Assembly: GCA_052034525.1 (NCBI GenBank)
Contig: JBPOIK010000191.1
Coordinates: 3,491 to 67,490 of the forward strand
Source: JAFGJQ01 sp052034525
GTDB lineage: Bacteria; Planctomycetota; Phycisphaerae; UBA1845
DNA length: 64,000 bases
Direction: 5' to 3'
Notes under the pieces: model-generated
What the model was told of the DNA's origin: nothing
Database searches by the model: none
What the model saw: only the letters and a program-made list of their open reading frames with translations
Position numbers and translations under genes: made by a program
Shown: piece after piece, positions 43,904-51,327 of the stretch
Layout: every line of letters starts with the position of its first letter
Position numbering within the stretch: position 1 is the first letter of the stretch

Positions 43904-43961
43904 GGTTCTTGATCTCCGCGATACAAGCCCCCGGACCCTGCCGGGGACCGGAGAATCCCAT

Positions 43962-43989
43962 AGTGTAGGGCCTTTGATACGCTTTTCAA
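43962..43989 (-). promoter_or_regulatory. Predicted promoter of rpmB operon
   Basis: On the minus strand: TTGAAA (43989-43984), 16 nt, TACACT (43967-43962). The start would be near 43955, leaving a leader of about 50 nt before the rpmB ATG, with the perfect 6-bp hairpin at 43929-43946 inside it. Confidence 0.5.
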
Positions 43990-44017
43990 CCCCCGGAAAT
44001 GGACTTTCCCGGGAGGA

Positions 44018-44051
44018 CCCGGGCCGGCCCGCAATATGCAGGCCGGCCGGG
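44018..44051. repeat. GC-rich hairpin just before the ECF sigma gene
   Basis: GGCCGGCC (44022-44029) is repeated at 44041-44048 with an 11-nt loop. With one bulged G the stem extends to CCCGGGCCGGCC pairing with GGCCGGCCGGG. It ends 21 nt before the sigma-factor ATG and could limit ribosome access or act as an operator. Confidence 0.5.
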
Positions 44052-44072
44052 CGTTAGGCGCTCGGGACAGAC

Positions 44073-44666
44073 ATGGAAATGGACGACCAGACGACCCTGA
44101 TCGAGCGGGCCCGGCAGGGCGAACCGTCAGCGTACGACGCCCTCGTCGACCAGTACGCCAACCGTCTGTTTGGCTTCCTTTTTCGAATGACCGGCTCCCG
44201 AACGGACGCGGAAGACCTGTTACAGGACCTGTTTGTCCGAGTGGTTCGGACCCTGCCCCGCTACGAACACCGCGGGAACCTGGAGAGCTGGCTTTTCCGT
44301 ATCGCGGCCAACCTGGGCAGAGACCATATCCGACGGGCCCGGCGACGGCCTGCTGTCCAGTCCCTGCTGTCTGATGCGGACGCCAAGACCGTGGAGGCGG
44401 GGGCCTGGGAGGCGATAGACGGCCGAACTGCCTCAGCGAGCCCCTCCGGCGGCCTGGAGAGGCAGGAGGAGGCCGACGCCCTTCAGCGGGGTCTGGCCTC
44501 TCTGCCGGAGCCTGAACGAGAGGTGATCATGCTCCGACACTTCTCCGAGATGACCTTCGCCCAGATCGCCGAGATCATGGGTACGCCTCTGGGAACGGCC
44601 TTGGCCCGGGCCCATCGCGGATTGGCCAGGCTGCGAAAGGAGATGGAGGCTGGGGATGACGCCTGA
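44073..44666 (+). CDS. ECF-family RNA polymerase sigma factor
   Basis: A 197-residue sigma-70 family protein with only regions 2 and 4. Sigma2 (about residues 20-90): YDALVDQYANRLFGFLFRMTG, DAEDLLQDLFVRV and SWLFRIAANLGRD. Sigma4 (about 130-190): LPEPEREVIMLRHFSEMTFAQIAEIMGTPLGTALARAHRGLARLR. A proline/alanine-rich linker separates them. It directs RNA polymerase to stress-type promoters, probably including its own operon. It heads a three-gene unit whose second gene overlaps its end by 11 bp and encodes a membrane protein in the usual anti-sigma position. The promoter of this unit is not obvious, consistent with autoregulation by an unknown motif. Confidence 0.95.
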   Translation: MEMDDQTTLIERARQGEPSAYDALVDQYANRLFGFLFRMTGSRTDAEDLLQDLFVRVVRTLPRYEHRGNLESWLFRIAANLGRDHIRRARRRPAVQSLLSDADAKTVEAGAWEAIDGRTASASPSGGLERQEEADALQRGLASLPEPEREVIMLRHFSEMTFAQIAEIMGTPLGTALARAHRGLARLRKEMEAGDDA

Positions 44667-45312
44667 GGAACGCCGAATGATGGCGGAGATCGAGCGGGCC
44701 GAGCAGTGGTTGAAGGACCATGCCCCCGCCACGCCCGGCCCTGGGTCACTCGAACATCTCAAACTCCAGATCCGGATCGCCGCGGACGAGTTGCGTTTGC
44801 AGGGCATCTCGACGGTTCGGGTCGATCCGGCCTGTCTGGCCCGGGTCAAACGGGCAGTTCGGGTTGAGCTGGCGGGCGGGGCGCCTCCGGCCGGCCGGCG
44901 CCGGGTCCACCGCCTGATTCCTTTGTGGGTCGGCGGACCGGCGGCAATCGCGGCTGTCGTGGCGATGGTCGTGATGCTCCATCGCCCGACGGGGAGTCCC
45001 GCTCCTCAGGTTTCTTTGAGCGCACTGGATGCGCTGCTGGAGTATGCGGAGGAGAGCATGGCAGACCCGGTTCACGCGGTGTCTTTGCCGAACCTGGATG
45101 CACTGGAAGAAGAGTTACTCGGGTTTGCCGAGAGCGCGGCGATTCAAAACGGCTACGATGAGACGGAGACCCCGTCCGCTCCCCTGTGGGAGAAGCTGCG
45201 CGATGAGTTGGATTCCCTGAAAACGCCGGGCGCTGTTTTGCAGGCGGGAGAAGACTACACATGGTATGCGGCAGGTTCTTTCGATTCGGAATCGTGGCGC
45301 TGGCCGGCCTGA
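44656..45312 (+). CDS. Single-pass membrane protein, candidate anti-sigma factor
   Basis: A 218-residue protein with a charged cytoplasmic N-half (MTPEERRMMAEIERAEQWLK and a helical region to about 88), one membrane segment at about 93-110 (GGPAAIAAVVAMVVML) and an acidic extracytoplasmic C-terminus. Topology, position and 11-bp overlap with the ECF gene fit an anti-sigma factor. However, the zinc-anti-sigma H-x3-C-x2-C motif is absent and only one Cys is seen, so it is not a ZAS protein. The last 52 bp overlap the next gene in another frame, which implies coupled translation. Confidence 0.75.
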   Translation: MTPEERRMMAEIERAEQWLKDHAPATPGPGSLEHLKLQIRIAADELRLQGISTVRVDPACLARVKRAVRVELAGGAPPAGRRRVHRLIPLWVGGPAAIAAVVAMVVMLHRPTGSPAPQVSLSALDALLEYAEESMADPVHAVSLPNLDALEEELLGFAESAAIQNGYDETETPSAPLWEKLRDELDSLKTPGAVLQAGEDYTWYAAGSFDSESWRWPA

Positions 45313-46091
45313 GCCTGTTGGCAGTCTCGGCGGTGCGAAGTGACCAAGGAGTCTCCCCGCGGCCGGATCAGCCGGAGATCGCGGCTTCCCGACCGGCGGA
45401 TGCCGAACCAGCGGCCGATTCATCGGACGCGGATCGTTCCCACCGGACGCCCGGACCGTGGTCTGGTCGTCGCCCCCGCGACCACCGACACGGACCGGAT
45501 CGCCGCCCCTCGGAGCGCTGGGGGGAATTGGAACGCCAGAAGGTCCGGGACTTCATCGACACGCATTTTCCGGAGGCCGCACAGGAACTTCGCAGTCGCT
45601 CAGAGCAGAATCCGCAAATGGGCGAACGAATCCTCTCAACCCTCATGCCGGAGATGACGCGACTGCTTCGATCATATGAGGAGGACCCGCCGGATTTGTT
45701 CAATCTCCGCCTGGAATCGGCCAAGAACGAGATGGCCATGCGCAGGCTCATGCGTGAGTATCGACACGCATCCGGCGAAGACCGCGACCGGATTCGCGAG
45801 GCGATGCGGCAACACGTCGTCCGCGACGTCCAGCTTCGCGAGGAGATCGGCCGACAGGAACTCCGCCGTCTGGAAGAGGGCGTTGAACGGCTCCGCGCGC
45901 GTCTGGATGAGATGGACGCCAGGCGAGACGAGATCATCGAAGAGGAGTTGGAGCTGCGGCTGCGAGCCAGGCCGCCGGGCCGTGGTCCAGGCCACTCGGA
46001 GCAGCCGCCGCGAAGCCCGCGTGGCCGGTGGGGCCGCCCCGATTCATCCCTCCCGGCGCCGCCTCTGCCGCCGGACGTACCACCGGCGTGA
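45261..46091 (+). CDS. Periplasmic helical protein (CpxP/heavy-metal-sensor-like) in ECF operon
   Basis: A 276-residue secreted protein. Residues 8-27 form a signal peptide (FGIVALAGLSLLAVSAVRS). A Pro/Asp/Arg-rich segment (30-85) is followed by a long helical, probably coiled-coil, region (about 88-235) with E/R-rich heptads (REEIGRQELRRLEEGVERLR). The C-terminus is a low-complexity Pro/Arg/Gly tail. The architecture resembles CpxP/Spy-type periplasmic stress sensors that feed on anti-sigma factors, but no LTxxQ motif is seen. The start lies inside the preceding gene (52-bp overlap). The end overlaps the convergent lipoprotein gene by 158 bp. Confidence 0.75.
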   Translation: MVCGRFFRFGIVALAGLSLLAVSAVRSDQGVSPRPDQPEIAASRPADAEPAADSSDADRSHRTPGPWSGRRPRDHRHGPDRRPSERWGELERQKVRDFIDTHFPEAAQELRSRSEQNPQMGERILSTLMPEMTRLLRSYEEDPPDLFNLRLESAKNEMAMRRLMREYRHASGEDRDRIREAMRQHVVRDVQLREEIGRQELRRLEEGVERLRARLDEMDARRDEIIEEELELRLRARPPGRGPGHSEQPPRSPRGRWGRPDSSLPAPPLPPDVPPA

Positions 46092-46962
46092 CCCGGGCCG
46101 CGCCGGTGTGTTCCCCGTTCTGTGGGGGCGGAGCTGCGATCGGGAACAGTCGAACCCGCACCGTCTCCGTGGCGTGTTCGATCGAGAGAACCCGCAGCCT
46201 GTATTGAGAGCCGGATCGACCGGCCACGGACGCTTCTTCTCCCGGTTTGAGGTGTCGGGCTCTGAGCACCCGCCGGTCGCCGCGGTAGATGCTCAAATCG
46301 GCCCCCCGGAAGCGATCCGCATCGCTGACCTCCACGCTCAGTCCGTCGCACAGAGCCGCGCGCCGCGGGCGCCGACGATCTTTGCGGCTGACCGTGGTCT
46401 CCGCCACGCTGCCCACGTAGGAGGATGATTCCGCCGGTCCTGCCTGTTCCGGCGTGGCAGAAAGGCTCGCGTCGGATTCCAACTCTGCGGGTGAATCGGA
46501 GCTGCCCGCCGCCTCTTCCTGGATCAGAATCGACACACGCCCGACCTGCAACGACCGCTCGCCGCCCCGCAGCCAGGCCATTCGGGCCGCTTCGGCGGTC
46601 TCGGGATGCTGGAGGCCAATCTGTTCGATCGCGGTGAGGGCTGCCGCGTCGGCCGGGTCGATCAGAAGAGCCCGCATGTAGTAACGCCACGCCTGATCGA
46701 AGGCATCTTGCGCTTCGAACGCATGGGCTGTCCGCTTCCAGTGCTGCGCGGCGTGGGGGGCGACGCGGGCCATAGCCCGTGCCACGGAGCGGTTCGCCGG
46801 CGATTGTCGAGCGGCGGCCGCGTAGATCGCGTAGGCCTCGTAGTACTCTCCTCTTTTCTCGGCCGTCTTTCCCCTGCTCAGCGCGCCGACTGCCACGCAC
46901 CCGCTGACGGCCAGCAGGCTCATCCCCGCCAGCGCGCGTGCGACCCACTGCACGCAACCCAT
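45934..46962 (-). CDS. TPR-containing lipoprotein of unknown function
   Basis: 342 residues from ATG 46962 (open to 47034). A signal peptide ends in lipobox VSGC (Cys22). About residues 30-125 form two to three TPR-like helical repeats (EYYEAYAIYAAAARQSP, AFDQAWRYYMRALLIDPAD). A central Ser/Ala/Glu-rich linker precedes a possible small beta domain (about 205-285: LSVEVSDADRFRGADLSIYRGDRRVL) and a disordered C-terminus. No known family. It is divergent from ffh. The last 158 bp are antisense to the ECF-operon secreted protein. Confidence 0.7.
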   Translation of the reverse strand: MGCVQWVARALAGMSLLAVSGCVAVGALSRGKTAEKRGEYYEAYAIYAAAARQSPANRSVARAMARVAPHAAQHWKRTAHAFEAQDAFDQAWRYYMRALLIDPADAAALTAIEQIGLQHPETAEAARMAWLRGGERSLQVGRVSILIQEEAAGSSDSPAELESDASLSATPEQAGPAESSSYVGSVAETTVSRKDRRRPRRAALCDGLSVEVSDADRFRGADLSIYRGDRRVLRARHLKPGEEASVAGRSGSQYRLRVLSIEHATETVRVRLFPIAAPPPQNGEHTGAARVTPVVRPAAEAAPGGMNRGGPTGHAGFAAAAPSGLDHGPAAWLAAAAPTPLR

Positions 46963-47172
46963 TCTGCCCACGGTCGTTGCCACTCTCAGCACCCCAGTTC
47001 GTCCGGACGCAGGGTCTGCCCTTCGATTCCACAAAGCGCTGGAAGTCTAACACGGCGACGTTGAGTTGCGAAGCCATTTGCCCCGTACGGCGGATGGCGG
47101 TAAAAGAGGGTGAATCAGTCGGCCGTCTTGCGGCCGCGGCGGCCCCCGGGATAGCGAGGTTCAACGGAGCTC

Positions 47173-48609
47173 ATGTTCGATACCCTCACGGAACGGTTCG
47201 GCGACATCTTCCGCTCCATGCGCGGGCGCGGACGCATCACCGAGGACAACATCGACGAGGCTATGCGGGCGATCCGAACGGCCCTGCTGGAGGCCGACGT
47301 GCATGTAGAGGTGGCACGCGGTTTCTGCGAGGAGGTGCGCAACAAGGCGATCGGGCAGGAAGTCATCCGCACCCTCAAGCCGGACCAGCTCATGTGGAAA
47401 ATCGTGCACGACGAGCTGGTCAACCTGATGGGACCGGTGGATCCGCGCATTCCGTTCGCCACCCCCGGCCCGACGGTGCTGCTGCTGGCCGGTCTCCAGG
47501 GCTCCGGCAAGACGACCACCTGCGGCAAACTGGCCGGCCTGATTCTCAAGCGGGCCAAACGGCCGCTCCTGGTCGCCGCCGACCTGAAGCGCCCGGCCGC
47601 CATCGACCAGTTGGAAGTCGTCGGCGGACAGGTGGGCGTGCCGGTCTACACCGAACGCGGACACCTCAGCGCGGTGAAGGTCTGTCGCAACGGCATCCTC
47701 CACGCGAAGAAAACCGATCGGGACGTGGTGATTCTGGACACGGCCGGCCGCCTGGCTATTGACGAGGAAATGATGGCAGAGGTGGCGCAGGTCGCCACCA
47801 CGTGCGCGCCGCACCAGATTTACCTTGTCCTGGACGCCATGACGGGCCAAGACGCCGTCGCCACCGCCAAGGCCTTCAACGACCGGCTCGAGCTGGACGG
47901 TCTGATCCTCACGAAGTTTGACAGCGACACGCGCGGCGGGGCGGCCCTGTCGGCCAAACGTATCACCGGCAAGCCGATCAAATTTATCGGCGTGGGCGAG
48001 AAGCTTGACGCGTTGGAGCCGTTTCATCCCGACCGGATCGCCGGGCGCATTCTCGGGGCGGGCGACATGCTGAGCCTGGTCGAGAAGGCGCAGGAGCAAT
48101 ACGACGCGCAGGAGGCGGCCAAGCTCGAGAAGAAGATGGCCAAGGGCCAGATGACCCTTGAGGACTTCTTGGCCCAGCTCCGCAAGGTCCAGAAGATGGG
48201 TTCCATGCGCGACATGCTCAAAAAGATCCCCGGACTGGGCGGGCAGATTCCCGATGCCGAGATTGATGAAGGCGAAATCGCGCGTTTCGAAGCGATCATT
48301 CTCTCCATGACGCCGAAAGAGCGGGCCAAGCCGGCCTTGATCGATCACTCTCGGCGGCGCCGCATCGCCAGGGGCAGCGGAACCGAACCGCAGGACGTGA
48401 ACGGGCTGGTGAAGGCCTTCGGCCAGATGCGGGACGCAATGAAGATGATGGCAGGCCGGTCGATGCTCGATCGGATGCGGATCACCTCGAGCCTGTCGCA
48501 GATGATGGCCGGCGGCGGAACCTTCAAGGCCAAAGGCAGCACGGCCGCCAGCCGACGTCAAATATCGAAAAAGGACCGGCGCAAGGCGAGAAAACGCGGG
48601 CGACGTTGA
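47173..48609 (+). CDS. ffh: Signal recognition particle protein Ffh
   Basis: A 478-residue SRP54 GTPase that binds signal sequences and 4.5S RNA and docks with FtsY. NG domain: GLQGSGKTTT (G1, about residue 108), ADLKRPAAIDQL, DTAGRLAIDEEMM (G3), TKFDSDTRGGAALS (G4, with Phe-Asp-Ser where most have Leu-Asp-Gly). The M domain (about 325-450) is Met-rich with GMRD-like SMRDMLKKIPGLGGQ and the RNA-binding helix RRRRIARGSGTEPQDVNGLVK. The C-terminus is basic. Length is slightly above the usual 450. GGAG lies 5-6 nt before the ATG. The SRP RNA gene was not found in the window. Confidence 0.97.
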   Translation: MFDTLTERFGDIFRSMRGRGRITEDNIDEAMRAIRTALLEADVHVEVARGFCEEVRNKAIGQEVIRTLKPDQLMWKIVHDELVNLMGPVDPRIPFATPGPTVLLLAGLQGSGKTTTCGKLAGLILKRAKRPLLVAADLKRPAAIDQLEVVGGQVGVPVYTERGHLSAVKVCRNGILHAKKTDRDVVILDTAGRLAIDEEMMAEVAQVATTCAPHQIYLVLDAMTGQDAVATAKAFNDRLELDGLILTKFDSDTRGGAALSAKRITGKPIKFIGVGEKLDALEPFHPDRIAGRILGAGDMLSLVEKAQEQYDAQEAAKLEKKMAKGQMTLEDFLAQLRKVQKMGSMRDMLKKIPGLGGQIPDAEIDEGEIARFEAIILSMTPKERAKPALIDHSRRRRIARGSGTEPQDVNGLVKAFGQMRDAMKMMAGRSMLDRMRITSSLSQMMAGGGTFKAKGSTAASRRQISKKDRRKARKRGRR

Positions 48610-48697
48610 TTTCCGAGTCCCGCGCCACACCGCGCGAAGCCCCCCGCCGGGTCGGTCCCGGGATGGAATACGCGGGCCGGCCGCCGACACATATGGG

Positions 48698-49852
48698 CTA
48701 TACACGCTCGAAGGGTTCGAAGAGACGCTTGTAGTCGTCCTGGCAGTAGCGGTCGGTCATACCGGCAATGTAATCGCAGACGACCCGGTGGACGCCCTGT
48801 TCGTCGACCCGGCGGAAGTACCGTTCCGGCAGCATTCGCGGGTCGGCGGCGTAGGCGCCAAAAAGACGCTCCACGAAGCGCCGGGCCTTGGCGTCCATCC
48901 GCACGAGCCGGGTGTGGCGATAGACCCGCTCCAACAAGAACGTCTCCAGCTCCCGGAGCGCCGAATGCATTGCATCGGAACAGGCGACAAGGGGGTTGGC
49001 AGCCTGTCGGACGGCCTGCGGACTCTCGGGGCAGGCGATGGCAATGCGGCGCTGCGACTCGGCGATCACATCCGCCAGCAGCGCGTTCAGCAGAGCGTCC
49101 AGAATGGGACGCCGAATCGCCGGGAGGGGCAGGTCGGGGTGGGCGGTCCGCACGGGCTCCGCCGCCGTCCGCCAGAGCGAAACCGCCCGGATGTCTGCCT
49201 CGTCGATCAGGCCGGCCCCGATGGCGTCTTCCAGATCGTGCCCGTCGTAGGCAAGCTGATCGGCCAGGCAGGCTATCTGGCCCTCGACCGTGAGCCACGG
49301 GTCGGTCGTGCGGAACTCGGAATCGCCGGGGCTGGCGGTCTCGTTGGGGCGGTCATAGGCGGTTTCGTGCCTGGCGATCCCCTCGCGCACCTCGAAGGTC
49401 AGGTTCAGCCCGCGAAATGCCGGGTAGGGGTGTTCCAGGTAATCCACGATCCGCAGCGATTGGCGGTTGTGTTCGAAACCCCCGTGGTCACGCATGAGGT
49501 CACGCAGGGCCATCTCGCCGGCGTGTCCGAAGGGAGGGTGCCCCAGATCGTGTGCGAGGCAGATCACCTCGGCCAAGGTGGGGTTCACGTCCAGGGCAAT
49601 GGCCAGTCGCCGGGCGATCTCGGCCACTTCCAGTGTGTGTGTCAGCCGGGTGCGAAAGTGGTCGTCTTCGAAGGTGACGAACACCTGCGTCTTGTATTCC
49701 AGCCGTCGGAAGGCGGCGCTGCAGAGCACGCGGTGTCGGTCCAGGCCATAGGCGTCGCGGATCGGGTCGGGCGGTTCCGGGTGCACGCGGCCACGAGAAC
49801 CGGCAGACCGGACGGCATAGGAGGCCAGCCTCGGTTGCGGGGTCTCAGGCAT
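48698..49852 (-). CDS. dgt: Deoxyguanosinetriphosphate triphosphohydrolase-like protein
   Basis: A 384-residue HD-superfamily dNTPase that splits dGTP (or other dNTPs) to the nucleoside and triphosphate. Visible are RDAYGLDRHRVLCSAAFRRLEYKTQVF, HTLEVAEIARRLA, the HD metal motif LAHDLGHPPFGHAGE and the later DQLAYDGHDLEDAI. The ATG at 49852 lies 8 bp inside the end of the HIT gene, so both are translated together. No strong ribosome site is present, consistent with translational coupling. Confidence 0.93.
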   Translation of the reverse strand: MPETPQPRLASYAVRSAGSRGRVHPEPPDPIRDAYGLDRHRVLCSAAFRRLEYKTQVFVTFEDDHFRTRLTHTLEVAEIARRLAIALDVNPTLAEVICLAHDLGHPPFGHAGEMALRDLMRDHGGFEHNRQSLRIVDYLEHPYPAFRGLNLTFEVREGIARHETAYDRPNETASPGDSEFRTTDPWLTVEGQIACLADQLAYDGHDLEDAIGAGLIDEADIRAVSLWRTAAEPVRTAHPDLPLPAIRRPILDALLNALLADVIAESQRRIAIACPESPQAVRQAANPLVACSDAMHSALRELETFLLERVYRHTRLVRMDAKARRFVERLFGAYAADPRMLPERYFRRVDEQGVHRVVCDYIAGMTDRYCQDDYKRLFEPFERV

Positions 49853-50402
49853 GGATTTCACCGGCGAAGGGACGATCGCGAAGGCCCATTTCCACCGCGT
49901 GCTGAACAAGCTGAGCGTACAGCACGTTGAGGTCTTCCGGAATGACGCGGACGCCGCCGAGCACGGACATATAGTTCGTGTCGCCCACCCAGCGGGGCAC
50001 TATGTGGCAATGGTAGTGGTCCGGCACGCCCGCGCCGGCGCCGACCCCGAGGTTGGAGCCGACGTTAAAACCTTCCGGCTGCAATGTGCGCCGCAGCAGT
50101 GCGACAGCTCGCCAGGTTGTCCGGGTCAGGTCTGCGTTCTGCTCGTCCGTGAAGCGCACCGGATCGCCTTCATGGGCGGACGTTGCGACGAGCAAATGGC
50201 CGCTGGTGTACGGGAAGCGGTTCATCACGACGAAACAGTGTTTCTCACGCCAGACCACCAGATGGGTTTCGTCGTTGCCGGGGTCCGCCCAGTATGCGCA
50301 GAAAAAACAGCCGTGCGCACCGCCCTCGTCCTGAAGAGAGCGGATGAACTCCATCCGCCACGGGGCCCACAGATTGCTCTGAAAACCTGTCATGATTCCC
50401 AT
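49845..50402 (-). CDS. HIT-family nucleotide hydrolase/phosphorylase
   Basis: About 185 residues (ATG 50402; 50393 is an alternative). It has the AP4A-phosphorylase-like bacterial HIT form: NLWAPWRMEFI, CFFCAYWADP, then GVPDHYHCHIVPRWVGDTNYM with the histidine triad H-Y-H-C-H-I. Members split dinucleoside polyphosphates or AMP-amide compounds. It precedes dgt with an 8-bp overlap, suggesting a shared nucleotide-sanitising role; this is inference. It is divergent from a lipoprotein gene. Confidence 0.93.
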   Translation of the reverse strand: MGIMTGFQSNLWAPWRMEFIRSLQDEGGAHGCFFCAYWADPGNDETHLVVWREKHCFVVMNRFPYTSGHLLVATSAHEGDPVRFTDEQNADLTRTTWRAVALLRRTLQPEGFNVGSNLGVGAGAGVPDHYHCHIVPRWVGDTNYMSVLGGVRVIPEDLNVLYAQLVQHAVEMGLRDRPFAGEIHA

Positions 50403-50550
50403 TCCGCCGGGAGGGTGGAGTGTACCGCCGCTCGCATCCGATCTCAACGCGCGGCTTTTCAGCCGCGTGTGTGCCGGGTAGACTGCTGCCGATACCGAAT
50501 GGAGACGTCCGGCCGGCGGGTCGGGCCGAACAACGGCACAGAGGTGAGCC

Positions 50551-51288
50551 ATGCTGTGGAACGGTGATTGGAACACGGCGGAGTCGGGCGCGGGCGGTGG
50601 CCGTGCAGCTTGTCGGATCGGGGCACTCGGTATCCGGGTCTGGATGGTGGTGCTCGTTGCCGCGGGCGCAACCGGGTGTCGCCAGGACACGCGCCTGGCC
50701 GGCCGGGAGGTTCCGCACGTCACCGTCCGGACGGTGACGGACGGGAACGTGGTGCTGGATCGGTCGGCGTCTCCGAAGCAGGTGGCGTACGCTCTGCTGA
50801 GGGCGATTCGCGACGATGTTCGGGCGACCTCCGCCCCTGCTCGGCAGGAGGCGCTTCGACGGCAACTGGACCTGTGCGCGCCGGATGCGATCTTCGGCAA
50901 ATACCAGCAGGTGCATCAACGAACCCGACCTCAGTACAAGGCCGACCGCGACGAGACGGTCTACGCCGTGGTGGACTCGTGGGCCCCGACGTATGCCTAT
51001 TATGTAGACAGCTTCGACGTCGAGTGGTCGCAGGCGGAGCAGGCCATGGTTGTGCAAGACCGGCCGAAGCTCGCGGATGACGCCGCCGCCGTGGAAAAAT
51101 ACGTCCTCGTGGAAATGGCCGACCCCAGCGGCGACGCCAACGCGGCGGCGGTGGCGATGCTGACGCTGGTGAAGGAAGGCGGCTATTGGAGGGTGTTGAA
51201 CGTCGGTTTCGTCCCCGGTCGGCGTCATCTGGCAACCCGGACGCCGCCCCCGACGTCGGCGCCCGCCGCAGAGACCGCCGGGCGTTGA
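50551..51288 (+). CDS. Hypothetical lipoprotein
   Basis: A 245-residue protein with an unusually long N-terminus (about 30 residues) before the hydrophobic segment MVVLVAAGATGC (lipobox Cys43). The mature part (about 60-225) is a helical then beta-rich module (SPKQVAYALLRAIRDDV, TYAYYVDSFDVEW, YWRVLNVGFVPG) that resembles a small NTF2-like fold; the C-terminus is Pro/Ala-rich. No known family or motif. AGAGGTGAG lies 5 nt before the ATG. It precedes uvrA on the same strand (39 bp) and could be co-transcribed, but no functional link is evident. Confidence 0.73.
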   Translation: MLWNGDWNTAESGAGGGRAACRIGALGIRVWMVVLVAAGATGCRQDTRLAGREVPHVTVRTVTDGNVVLDRSASPKQVAYALLRAIRDDVRATSAPARQEALRRQLDLCAPDAIFGKYQQVHQRTRPQYKADRDETVYAVVDSWAPTYAYYVDSFDVEWSQAEQAMVVQDRPKLADDAAAVEKYVLVEMADPSGDANAAAVAMLTLVKEGGYWRVLNVGFVPGRRHLATRTPPPTSAPAAETAGR

Positions 51289-51327
51289 ACGTCGGGCCGT
51301 CCTGACTCGGGAATGTGATCTCGGCTT

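Noticed and set aside
45368..47164. Minus-strand frame spanning the ECF-operon protein and the TPR lipoprotein region.
   Set aside because: The lipoprotein frame in another phase has a signal peptide and TPRs; this one has none and ends in repetitive Ser/Arg.
47000..47172. SRP (4.5S) RNA upstream of ffh.
   Set aside because: No conserved GGAA tetraloop helix or GAAGCAGCCA-type segment found here or in other gaps.
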